A stretch of DNA of 64,000 nt, from positions 23,524 through 87,523 of the forward strand of contig CAJXSR010000015.1 in assembly GCA_913061275.1 (NCBI GenBank). The letters are read 5' to 3'. Numbering within the stretch: the first letter of the stretch is position 1; the number at the start of each line of letters is the position of its first letter. The position numbers were made by a program, and so were the translations under genes. The notes below the pieces were generated by a model. That model worked only from the letters and a program-made list of their open reading frames with translations, had not been told where the DNA came from and made no database searches. The DNA is from an uncultured Paracoccaceae bacterium (GTDB taxonomy: Bacteria > Pseudomonadota > Alphaproteobacteria > Rhodobacterales > Rhodobacteraceae). This document shows positions 56,650 through 64,000 of this stretch, in pieces.

Positions 56650-59600
56650 TCATCGGGCAGAACGGTCAAAGCGAAAAAACAGATAATATGCACTTGGAAC
56701 GAAAAATAGTGACATTGTTGACGAAAGCAGCAATCCGCCAATCATCAGTGTGGCCATAGGCTCAAAGAGCGCACCGCCAGCTATCGCCATCGGTAACAGC
56801 CCAAGAATTGTCGTGAGCGAAGTTAAGATAATTGGGGTTACTCTTTTTCCAGCCGCCGAGATGATGGCCTCTCGTAGTTCTAATTTACTGCGATCAATAT
56901 CAATCTGGTCTATCAAAACGATCGCGTTGTTGATGATAATCCCCATCAAGGAAATCAATCCCAGGATTGCAAAGAACGACATCGGTTTCCCAGAAAGATA
57001 CAACGCCAAAGGCGCGCCTGTTACAATCAATGGAATGGTCATAAATGTCAGTATCACGCGGCGTGCCGAGTTGAATTGAAACATCAATGCCAAAAGCATA
57101 ATGGTCAGCCCCAAAGGCAGGCCTGCAGCCAGATTTGCGTTTGTCTCGGCACTTTCTTCAGTTTCGCCGCCAACGATCATAGAATGGCCGCCAGATAAAT
57201 CTAAACCATCTAAAGTTGGTTTCAGAATACTTCCCACGGCATCCGCGCCTAAGGTTTCACTTTTGCCAGAAATAATGATTTGGCGTTCTTGGTTTTGCCT
57301 GCGGAATTGAGAGTATTCCAACTGTGGTCGAAAAGTCGCCACCTGATCCAAAGCAATCAAGCTGCCACCCGCAGGGATCGACAAATTGGCCAAGTCTTCA
57401 AGACTATCACGGAAGCTTTCACTGGCACGCAATACGATGGGAATAGAGTCTGACCCTTCGCGGTAGGTCGAATAAGATGTGCCAGAAAAATAGGTATCCA
57501 TAACGTCCGATATTTCTTTGGAAGTGACGCCAAATTCGCGCGCTTTATTTTGCGCAATATCAATGACCATTTTCAGGGATTTGTTTCCCCAGTTATTTTC
57601 GTTTTGCCCAATTCCAGGAACGGTATCAAAAGCGGCCTCGACCTCTTTTGCAAGCGACAGTAAGTGATCTAAATCTGGCCCATTCAGTTTAATCTCAACA
57701 ATGCCAGATTCTGATCCACCCATAGACAGGCGTTTGATTTTGAAACGTGCAGCTGGATGGTTTTCAAGCAAGTATCGCTTTGCACGCTCGCCCGCTTTAA
57801 TAGCGCCTGCTGCATCAACTGTGTTTACAAGTATAAACGCTGATGAAGGGCTGGTATCCGCAGGGCTAAGAGCCAAATAAAATCTAGGGCCGCCATCACC
57901 CACATAAACTGTAGTATTCACAACTTCGGTGTTGATATCCTTATTCAATAACCATTGTTCAACTGCTAACGCCTCTGTTTTGGTTTGCGATATAGCCGTC
58001 CCTTTGGGCATATCAAGATAGATCATATACTCAGCGCGCTCACTTAAAGGAAACATTTCAGATTTCAACAATCCAAAGACACTTGACGATAAATAAACGG
58101 TAAAATAGGCCAACAAGATGATCGGAATGCCAAAAGGTAGGATACGTGTGATCGCGTCGCGATATAGGATCACTAATTTACTATCTCCCTTAGGCGTATC
58201 ATACGTTTTTGTTTTTAACATTAACACGCATAAATATGGTAAAATGTAATGTGCGGTCAGCCAAGAGCCGAACAACATAAGGGCTACAACCGCCCCAAGT
58301 GAGAATGCGAACTCCCCTGAAACACCTTCAAGAATGAACATCGGTGTGAAGGCTGCAATGGTTGTAATTGAAGCGATTGCCAAAGGTACAAAGAACTGCC
58401 CGCCAGCGCCGATTGCGGCGTCTTTTACGGGCACACCTTTTGACACGCGCCCTTGAATATCTTCGACCACAACAAGACCGTTATCTACCAATAACCCTAG
58501 TGAAATAATCACAGCTGCGATGGAAATTTGATGCAAATCAATTCCCATATAGGACATGCCCATCAAGGCAAACATCAAGGTAAAGGGAACAATACAGGCG
58601 ATGATAAAGGCAACACGCAACCCCAAAAAAATCATCATAACCAGCACAACAACTGCGAAGGTTTGTAACACATTCATAAGGGCTGCATTAATGGATGCGG
58701 TTACGGCAGTTTCTTGAAAAGTAGATAAACTATAGGAAATACCGATAGGTTGGGTTTGTTCATAAGCTTCAATGCGATCTTTTAGCACGATGCCAATTTG
58801 TTGAATATCTTGGCTTTCGGTCATTTCAACCGCCAATACAACGGCGGGTTCCCCATTGAAAAATACCGGCTTGTTATCGGGGTCTTGATAACCGCGGCGC
58901 ACGTTCATCAAGTCGCGCAATCGAACAAACCCTGACAAGCCCTGAACCTTTGTCAAAACATCACCGATGGCTTCAACACTGTCTAAATCACCGTTGGCTT
59001 CCAGAATAAGTGTTGTGCCTTCTGAATTCAGTTCGCCTGCAGGCAGGATAACGTTTTGAGCTTGCAAATCGCTTAAAACCTGATTGATTTGAACGCCGAT
59101 TGAGGCAAGTTTACGCGAGTCTATTTCCAGCCAAATGCGTTCTTCTTGCTCCCCAAAAATAGAGACCTTCGATATCCCATTCAGCTTGTATAAATCTTCA
59201 CGCAAATCATCAGCAGACTCTTTCAATTCTCGATAAGAAAACCCGTCTCCAGTGACGGCAACAGTTGCAATAGATACATCCCCGAAGTTGGTATTTACAT
59301 CCGGGCCTTTGGTACCTTCGGGAAGGTCACCTGCAATATCCGCCATCTTGTTGCGAATATCTTGGAACACCTGATCGATCTCTTCTTTGGGAACGGCATC
59401 ATAAACGGTTAGGTTAATCTTTGTGAAACCCGTTGTAATCAGTGTGTCGATGTCCTCAACTTCCCCAATTTCACGCGCAGCACGTTCAATAGGAATAACA
59501 ATCAATTCTTCCATCCGCTCTGGCGACATTCCAGGGAAGCGGGCGGTTACAATGGCTGAACGCATCGTAATTGCGGGGTTCTCACGTTTGGGTAAGCCGC

Positions 59601-59691
59601 TATAGGTTATCAATCCTTGTAGGATTAATCCGATCATGACCAAAACAGTAAGGCGACTTTTGGTTAGTCCAAAACGCGTTAGGAATTCCAT
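56650..59691 (-). CDS. RND efflux pump inner-membrane subunit (HAE1/AcrB-like)
   Basis: 1013 aa with 12 helices and two large periplasmic loops. Family stretches include PGMSPERMEELIVIPIE near residue 54, LGLLVDNGLVVVEDIQGR near 395 (TM4 proton-relay; AcrB has two Asp here, this protein Asp-Asn) and the late LISLMGIIINNAIVLIDQID. It shares an operon with the adaptor 8 bases upstream; no outer-membrane TolC gene is nearby. Confidence 0.92.
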   Translation of the reverse strand: MEFLTRFGLTKSRLTVLVMIGLILQGLITYSGLPKRENPAITMRSAIVTARFPGMSPERMEELIVIPIERAAREIGEVEDIDTLITTGFTKINLTVYDAVPKEEIDQVFQDIRNKMADIAGDLPEGTKGPDVNTNFGDVSIATVAVTGDGFSYRELKESADDLREDLYKLNGISKVSIFGEQEERIWLEIDSRKLASIGVQINQVLSDLQAQNVILPAGELNSEGTTLILEANGDLDSVEAIGDVLTKVQGLSGFVRLRDLMNVRRGYQDPDNKPVFFNGEPAVVLAVEMTESQDIQQIGIVLKDRIEAYEQTQPIGISYSLSTFQETAVTASINAALMNVLQTFAVVVLVMMIFLGLRVAFIIACIVPFTLMFALMGMSYMGIDLHQISIAAVIISLGLLVDNGLVVVEDIQGRVSKGVPVKDAAIGAGGQFFVPLAIASITTIAAFTPMFILEGVSGEFAFSLGAVVALMLFGSWLTAHYILPYLCVLMLKTKTYDTPKGDSKLVILYRDAITRILPFGIPIILLAYFTVYLSSSVFGLLKSEMFPLSERAEYMIYLDMPKGTAISQTKTEALAVEQWLLNKDINTEVVNTTVYVGDGGPRFYLALSPADTSPSSAFILVNTVDAAGAIKAGERAKRYLLENHPAARFKIKRLSMGGSESGIVEIKLNGPDLDHLLSLAKEVEAAFDTVPGIGQNENNWGNKSLKMVIDIAQNKAREFGVTSKEISDVMDTYFSGTSYSTYREGSDSIPIVLRASESFRDSLEDLANLSIPAGGSLIALDQVATFRPQLEYSQFRRQNQERQIIISGKSETLGADAVGSILKPTLDGLDLSGGHSMIVGGETEESAETNANLAAGLPLGLTIMLLALMFQFNSARRVILTFMTIPLIVTGAPLALYLSGKPMSFFAILGLISLMGIIINNAIVLIDQIDIDRSKLELREAIISAAGKRVTPIILTSLTTILGLLPMAIAGGALFEPMATLMIGGLLLSSTMSLFFVPSAYYLFFRFDRSAR

Positions 59692-59699
59692 TATGTCAC

Positions 59700-60815
59700 C
59701 TATTCGCTGTCTGGAAGAAGTTTAACCTTCAGCCCGTCACGCAAAAAAGAAACACCAGCGGAAGCAACACGTTCACCCGCAATTAACCCCTCTACAATAA
59801 GTAACGAATTTTCCCGTACACCTGCCACTTGGACCTGCCGCTTGATAACCGTGCTGGTTTCAGGGTCATAAACATACACCCCCATAGGGGCAGGGTCGGT
59901 TAGCTTGTCTTTTGGTTTGATTTGACCTTCTTTAATGGCAGCACTCAGTGGCAAAGTGAACCCTATACCATTAGGTAATTGAAATTCCAATGAAACCTCA
60001 ACGGCCATACCTGCTTTGATAGAAGGGTCGCTATTTGCAAGTGCCACAACGACAGGAAAGGATGAAACAGTATCTGCACGGGATCCAAGCTCACTGACAA
60101 CGGCGTCTAAAATCACTGTTGGATTATCAGCCAATTTAACTTTGGCGCGTTTACCAACAGTCAGCAAACTGACGATTTCAAAATTGACCGAGAATGAAAC
60201 CTCAAACGCATTTGCCGCATAAATTGTGGCAATAGGTGTTCCCGAAGCGATGGTTGCAAATGAGTCTACGTCCAGGGTGTTGATGATCCCATCATAGGGC
60301 GCTACCAAAACGGCTTTGGTTAAATCCTCTGCGGCAGATGCCAGGTTCTTTTCTGCTTGTACGAGTTGCGCCGCAGTTGTTGCCGCGTCAGTACGGGCAT
60401 TGTCAACTGACACGGCTGTAACAGAACCTTTGGCCAGCAATTTTTCTTGTCTGGCAAGATTGTCTGAAGCATTTTTGGATGTGGCACGCGCTAAATCCAC
60501 TGCGGCCTTAGAGTTGTCTAGCTTTAATTCAAGGGATGTCGGATCAATTTCAGCAATCATCTCACCCTTCTTGACCTGCTGCCCAACTTTTAAAGCCACT
60601 TCTTTTAGCTTCCCGGCCACTTCAAAAGAAAGGGCGGAAACGGATGAAGGTTGCAAAACCGATGGGAAGCGTCGGACTGTTGTGCGTTCTGTATTTTTAA
60701 TTAAAACTGTCTTCAAACCTCTGACGGGCGCCTCTTCATTCGCATTTTCGGCTACATCGTCTTTGCAGGCTATTAGCAGTAGGCTGATAGCAAGTAGTGA
60801 TATGAAGTGACGCAT
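59700..60815 (-). CDS. RND efflux periplasmic adaptor lipoprotein
   Basis: 371 aa membrane-fusion protein. The N-terminus MRHFISLLAISLLLIAC has a lipobox ending at Cys17, so it should be a lipoprotein. Then a barrel/lipoyl region (FEVAGKLKEVALKVGQQVKKGEMIAEIDP near residue 65), a coiled-coil hairpin rich in Ala/Asp/Leu (about 95-165) and VAPYDGIINTL near 172. First gene of the pump operon. Confidence 0.92.
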   Translation of the reverse strand: MRHFISLLAISLLLIACKDDVAENANEEAPVRGLKTVLIKNTERTTVRRFPSVLQPSSVSALSFEVAGKLKEVALKVGQQVKKGEMIAEIDPTSLELKLDNSKAAVDLARATSKNASDNLARQEKLLAKGSVTAVSVDNARTDAATTAAQLVQAEKNLASAAEDLTKAVLVAPYDGIINTLDVDSFATIASGTPIATIYAANAFEVSFSVNFEIVSLLTVGKRAKVKLADNPTVILDAVVSELGSRADTVSSFPVVVALANSDPSIKAGMAVEVSLEFQLPNGIGFTLPLSAAIKEGQIKPKDKLTDPAPMGVYVYDPETSTVIKRQVQVAGVRENSLLIVEGLIAGERVASAGVSFLRDGLKVKLLPDSE

Positions 60816-60858
60816 TATTTTTCCATGATTTTTGCAACTGAGGATTTGTATAAATCTA

Positions 60859-60888
60859 ATATAAGAAGATAACCGATCGCAGAGTCAA
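60859..60888 (-). promoter_or_regulatory. Putative promoter of the RND operon
   Basis: On the minus strand TTGACT (60888-60883), an 18-base spacer and TTATAT (60864-60859), about 45 bases before the adaptor start. Confidence 0.45.
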
Positions 60889-61004
60889 TCGCTTGCGCCG
60901 TATTCTCCAGATAATAAGGTACTGCGCGACGGCGGTGGGTGGCTTGTTACCATCCATCGCACATCGCAAAAGTGATGATTCCCTTTAGTGGGGGATAATG
61001 TTGG

Positions 61005-61439
61005 TTAGTTCTTTGGCAAGATGAAGTCACGCGGGCCATGCTGGTGGATTAGGATCAGGCAATCTTCTGTCCCTTCACATCGATCACCATGAACTTCTTT
61101 TCCTGTCTGATGCCCATAGCCAGTCTTCGACAGAACATGATCTTCCGTACCGTTATATGTGTGAACCCAGTTCCCCTGAATTGTAACGCCGTGATAGTCG
61201 TGTGTGTGGCTGTGGTCGGGTGCTGCATGCCCAGCCTTGATCCGAACTATCATTCCGTATTCATCTTGTGTCCAATCCCCCCAGAGCAGGGCAAAGTCCA
61301 GTCCGGGGCCGCCATTTTCCCAGTCAAGATTCTCGATTGACGGGCTTGCTTGGTTACCCGCAAACGCTGTGCTTGCTGATGCCAGCCCGATTGCGGCCAT
61401 GGAAAGAGTAGCGATTGTGCTTATTGTTGTCAGTTTCAT
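61005..61439 (-). CDS. Secreted cupin-like protein (DUF4437 type)
   Basis: 144 aa from the ATG at 61439, which follows AAGGAGACTACA; 51 upstream in-frame codons are not part of it. Signal peptide residues 1-26 (ASTAFA-G). The mature part has a single cupin barrel with likely metal ligands AAPDHSHTHDYHGVTI near residue 71 and the late LILIHQHGP. Two Cys (DRCEGTEDC) may form a disulfide. Divergent from a LysR gene that probably regulates it. Confidence 0.78.
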   Translation of the reverse strand: MKLTTISTIATLSMAAIGLASASTAFAGNQASPSIENLDWENGGPGLDFALLWGDWTQDEYGMIVRIKAGHAAPDHSHTHDYHGVTIQGNWVHTYNGTEDHVLSKTGYGHQTGKEVHGDRCEGTEDCLILIHQHGPRDFILPKN

Positions 61440-61576
61440 TGTAGTCTCCTTGTAAAGTTTGGATTGGAAAGCTCCACTCAGATGCAGCTTTTGATATTCA
61501 CAAAAAAACTTATGCGCTAATGCAGTTTTTAATAAAATAGCTTGTTTTTCATAAGATTTGTGCGAAATTAACATGA

Positions 61577-62470
61577 ATGAAAGACCCAACACACCTACAT
61601 TTATTTACGCACGTCGTAGAGGAGGGTAGCTTCTCTGCGGCGGCGCGCATTCTGGGCGTCACGCCATCTTCGGTTTCTCGCCAAATCTCGGCTCTGGAAT
61701 CCGACTTGGGCGCACGGCTTTTCAACAGGACGACCCGCACACAAAGCCTAACAGAGGCAGGGGAAATCTTTTTTCGGCACACCCACCGCATCGTCTCGGA
61801 CATTGAGGAAGCACAACTGGCCGTACGCAGGCTAACGGACACGCCCTCTGGAAGTTTGCATGTCACGGTAGAGACCGATTTCGCAATCACTTACCTTTCG
61901 CCCATTCTGCCTGACTTCTTGAAACGCTATCCCGACGTACAGGTTCGGCTTTCTATGACGACGGATGTAATAGGCCTTGTTCATGGCGGCATAGATCTGG
62001 CCATACGCATTGGGCATCTCGCCGATTCCAGTCTTATTGCACGCAAGCTATTTACAAGCCGGTCAGTAGTATGTGCAAGCCCAGATTATATAAAATCTCG
62101 CGGTTGCCCTATGCATCCGCATGAACTTACCCAACATGAATGCATTTCTTTTCGGGTACAGTCAGGTCAAACCTACTGGGGGTTTAAAGAGCTTGACCGT
62201 GAACTGAATGTCCCGATCTCTGGACGGGTTAATGCAAATAGCCTTATCTTTTTGTGTGATGCTGCTATCAATGGTCTGGGCATTGCGATGATACCGTTCT
62301 GGATGATTCAAAAAGAGCTTAAAAACGGGCATTTGATTGCTATCCTTAAGGATTACCCGCTAGACCCACCGAGCACGCCAATCAACGCCGTTTTTGCCCA
62401 TAACAGGCATCTAGCACCAAAAGTCCGAGTATTTGTTGACTTCCTAAGGGAACAACTAGAGGCCCGTTAG
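61577..62470 (+). CDS. LysR-family transcriptional regulator
   Basis: 297 aa. Winged HTH at residues 1-60 (FTHVVEEGSFSAAARILGVTPSSVSRQISALE), then the periplasmic-binding-like effector domain (from about 90). An ATG four bases upstream (61573) is out of frame. It is divergent from the cupin gene over a 137-base gap; LysR regulators often control the opposite gene. No terminator is seen after it. Confidence 0.92.
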   Translation: MKDPTHLHLFTHVVEEGSFSAAARILGVTPSSVSRQISALESDLGARLFNRTTRTQSLTEAGEIFFRHTHRIVSDIEEAQLAVRRLTDTPSGSLHVTVETDFAITYLSPILPDFLKRYPDVQVRLSMTTDVIGLVHGGIDLAIRIGHLADSSLIARKLFTSRSVVCASPDYIKSRGCPMHPHELTQHECISFRVQSGQTYWGFKELDRELNVPISGRVNANSLIFLCDAAINGLGIAMIPFWMIQKELKNGHLIAILKDYPLDPPSTPINAVFAHNRHLAPKVRVFVDFLREQLEAR

Positions 62471-62479
62471 ATAACCAGC

Positions 62480-62662
62480 CTAACTGATCCTTAGCAAACA
62501 TCTCAACATCATTGTCTGAGTTTACGAACAAATACCCTTACAAATCCATCGTAATTGTGATGGTAGAATGGTCAAGAATTGACGGGATTTTCTTTGCGCT
62601 CCACCCCTGTTCAATAAACTGTCTCAGATCAGCGTCTATTGGGTAAATTTGTGGATTTAATT
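62480..62662 (-). pseudogene. C-terminal remnant of a tyrosine integrase
   Basis: On the minus strand a frame reads LRQFIEQGWSAKKIPSILDH followed by STITITMDL, a stop, then GYLF, which matches the integrase C-terminus (FIEQGWSxKxI--LGHSSITMTMDxYGHLF). The stop TAA (62540-62538) sits exactly where the catalytic Tyr codon would be, so this cannot be active. Reading on after the stop continues with residues similar to the family tail (VNSDNDVEMFAKDQLGWL). Another stop lies about 45 codons upstream. No ribosome site. Confidence 0.8.
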
Positions 62663-62827
62663 AACGGAAGGCTTCTGGTTCGCTTTAACTATTACGGGTT
62701 GAAGGTGAACACGAAGTTTAGGCGGTCAAAACATTCACCGATAAACCAATGCTGAACTTTCATTGCAAAACTTCACAGGTGAATCCTTTTGAAGAAAAAT
62801 TCCTTTTAGAAATGCTATAAATCCCAC

Positions 62828-62856
62828 TTGACGCCTATCTTCATCTCGCATAATCA
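62828..62856 (+). promoter_or_regulatory. Promoter of the broken tRNA
   Basis: TTGACG (62828-62833), a 17-base spacer and TAATCA (62851-62856), 12 bases before the tRNA 5' end. Confidence 0.6.
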
Positions 62857-62868
62857 CGCCCTACCTTT

Positions 62869-62917
62869 GGCGGGGTAGCTCAGGTGGTTAGAGCAGCGGA
62901 ATCATAATCCGCGTGGG
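62869..62917 (+). tRNA. tRNA with CAU anticodon, truncated after the anticodon arm
   Basis: The acceptor 5' strand GGCGGGG, D-arm (TAGCTCAGGTGGTTAGAGCA) and anticodon arm GCGGA-ATCATAA-TCCGC are intact, the anticodon is CAU (tRNA-Met, or tRNA-Ile2 if modified). After GTG, the T-arm and acceptor 3' half are missing: no TTCGA loop and no complement of GGCGGGG occurs in the following 380 bases. It cannot form a functional tRNA as assembled. Confidence 0.8.
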
Positions 62918-63102
62918 CCCGTACTAAAGCTTCAGTTTTATCTTAAATTCAGCACTAAAACGCAGCAAAATATTATTTATGTATTAAATTTTAATGTCTG
63001 CTTTGGGGAGCAAAACGACCGTTTCATAATTTCGACCCAAAAACTTGAAGGACCAAAAGCGGTCTTTCGTGCGTTCAACTCCAATGTTTGCAATGCGGAG
63101 GC

Positions 63103-63148
63103 AGCTGGCCAGCTACCAGTATCCGGACAGGGTAATCGGATACCTAGC
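63103..63148. repeat. Palindrome and stem-loop after the broken tRNA
   Basis: A perfect 12-base palindrome AGCTGGCCAGCT (63103-63114), overlapping a stem-loop GTATCCG (63119-63125) with CGGATAC (63137-63143), extended by AGCTA (63111-63115) with TAGCT (63144-63148) around a small bulge. No T-run. Nature unknown. Confidence 0.5.
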
Positions 63149-63294
63149 TCTCAAGCCTCAAATAAATCAGTGGGAAACGTTCAACAAAATCGAACCATCT
63201 ATCTAATTGTCTTGTCAAGTGCGAGCATGTTTTTAGCGTGCTATCGTCTTCCCAATACTGCACGACGCACCGCACAGAAAATATAGTCAATCAC

Positions 63295-63957
63295 TCAAAG
63301 CAATTCAAATATAGTCTCCTGATGGAATGAGAACGCTGAAAGGGCTGCCAGCATATCAATCCAGATTTTCGCAGACTTTGTTGGGGAAATAAATTTGTTG
63401 GTACTTGAATGAAAGTAATGCATGTTGAATAGAGCCCGCTCAGAGTACAGCCTTTGAAGTGCGTTGGCATTTAGCTTAGAGGGAGCGGTTGACGACGTGT
63501 AGTAACCACTTAAAAAATTCTCCAAAAGCACCCGCCAATCGCAAAGATCGATTACAGACATTAGAAATGCCGCGACATCAACCTCCCTATCCCCAAGTGC
63601 GACGTGTTCCCAATCGAATATTGCAATCCCATTTACCTCTGTAACCCCAATGTTCCCAATGTGGTAATCGCCGTGTAAAAGGTAACTACGCGTTCTTTGC
63701 CCGCCTCCATTCTCAAATCTTCGACACTCTAGCACTTTCTTTAACGATAGCATTTCGGAGTCAGGTAGATATTTGCGAAAGAATTCTTCGTCGACACTGT
63801 TCAAACTCATGGTGTGACGCAAACCAATGACTGATCGACGTTCCCTTCCCACGACGTTCGAGGTGTGAATCGCTGCGGCTGCTCGCCCAAGTTGAAAGCA
63901 CAATTCTGACGACACGGCGACGTCTTGGCGCGCTTCAACGAAGTCCCACAACTGGAC
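63295..63957 (-). CDS. Aminoglycoside/choline phosphotransferase-family protein, N-terminus lost
   Basis: About 220 codons of genuine sequence from a protein-kinase-like APH enzyme. The catalytic loop LLHGDYHIGNIGV (near residue 105 of the fragment) and the metal-binding IAIFDWEHVALGD near 127 are intact; the N-lobe and P-loop would lie to the right. The frame continues into adapter sequence at 63958, so the apparent start MYKRQ is artificial. Substrate unknown. Confidence 0.82.
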   Translation of the reverse strand, partial: VQLWDFVEARQDVAVSSELCFQLGRAAAAIHTSNVVGRERRSVIGLRHTMSLNSVDEEFFRKYLPDSEMLSLKKVLECRRFENGGGQRTRSYLLHGDYHIGNIGVTEVNGIAIFDWEHVALGDREVDVAAFLMSVIDLCDWRVLLENFLSGYYTSSTAPSKLNANALQRLYSERALFNMHYFHSSTNKFISPTKSAKIWIDMLAALSAFSFHQETIFELL

Positions 63958-64000
63958 CTGTCTCTTATACACATCTGACGCTGCCGACGATCTACTCTGT
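63958..64000. other. Illumina Nextera adapter and i5 index, not genomic
   Basis: From 63958 the sequence CTGTCTCTTATACACATCT continues to 63990 as the Nextera transposon read-1 adapter (reverse complement of the mosaic end plus sequencing primer). Bases 63991-63998, TCTACTCT, are the reverse complement of index AGAGTAGA (S504/N504), and GT begins the P5 flow-cell sequence. This part should be trimmed. Confidence 0.97.

Larger units (their letters stand above)
62471..63294. other. Long region without intact genes
   Basis: About 820 bases between the LysR gene and the phosphotransferase fragment. It holds the integrase relic, a tRNA promoter, the broken tRNA, and inverted repeats near 63103-63148, listed separately. 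From about 62930 to 63100 I see nothing else beyond AT-rich DNA. Confidence 0.6.

Noticed and set aside
61440..61592. 51-codon extension of the cupin protein
   Set aside because: An AAGGAG site and a proper signal peptide begin at 61439; the extension overlaps the LysR start.
62692..62763. 23-codon minus-strand ORF upstream of the integrase relic
   Set aside because: Too short, no ribosome site, no recognisable family; may be decayed mobile DNA but cannot be supported.
62869..64000. Genomic island integrated at the tRNA 3' end
   Set aside because: The tRNA 3' half is not restored and no intact integrase follows; adapter sequence shows the contig end is unreliable.

Overview
The window reads as chromosomal DNA of a marine alphaproteobacterium of the order Rhodobacterales (roseobacter type), with moderate GC judged by eye. 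Supporting evidence is the rplO-secY-adk-rpsM-rpsK-rpoA-rplQ order without rpmJ, RpoA and YidC sequences of roseobacter type, an ATP12 chaperone next to the aapJQMP amino-acid transporter, a stand-alone MOSC-engB-yidC block, and a conserved glycosyltransferase/phosphatase/deacetylase operon. I cannot name genus or species from sequence alone.

Layout. 1-5.9 kb: end of the ribosomal-protein/secY/rpoA supercluster, closed by a strong terminator. 5.9-10.5 kb: EamA exporter, rarA, crcB/fluC, an RluC-like pseudouridine synthase, ATP12. 10.6-15.5 kb: the aapJQMP general L-amino-acid ABC transporter, with a terminator between aapJ and aapQ and an unusual periplasmic insert in AapQ. 15.6-19 kb: small enzymes on the minus strand (GFA protein, SixA-like phosphatase, Fe-S protein, sterol-desaturase-type hydroxylase, argB). 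19-21.5 kb: SDR plus a cobalt-type nitrile hydratase operon. 21.5-26.9 kb: MFS transporter, engB, MOSC, yidC, ttcA. 27-32.9 kb: RpiR regulator divergent from a glutamine-synthetase-like enzyme, aldehyde dehydrogenase and Fe-alcohol dehydrogenase, probably a gamma-glutamyl amine or amino-alcohol pathway. 33-36.3 kb: lone Lrp-type sensor domain and a TctCBA importer. 36.3-42.4 kb: six-gene minus-strand glycan operon, tightly coupled. 42.8-51 kb: MscS-type channel and a Yej-type peptide ABC importer. 51-56.5 kb: agmatinase, dtd, a degenerate ABC/cNMP-binding protein and a class-3 lipase-like protein. 56.6-62.5 kb: RND efflux pump with lipoprotein adaptor, secreted cupin, LysR regulator.

The last 1.5 kb is abnormal. 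It holds a decayed tyrosine-integrase tail whose catalytic Tyr codon is a stop, a tRNA(CAU) gene with a good promoter that breaks off after the anticodon arm, a structured non-coding stretch, and a phosphotransferase fragment that runs into Illumina Nextera adapter plus i5 index sequence at 63958-64000. The final 43 bases are therefore not genomic, and the join at the broken tRNA should be treated with caution.

The strongest biological leads are the substrate-binding-protein-like lobe inside AapQ, the ABC-type protein that has lost its Walker A and signature motifs but kept a cyclic-nucleotide-binding domain, and the GS/ALDH/ADH catabolic cluster. I do not see a defence system, CRISPR array, prophage or clear insertion sequence.
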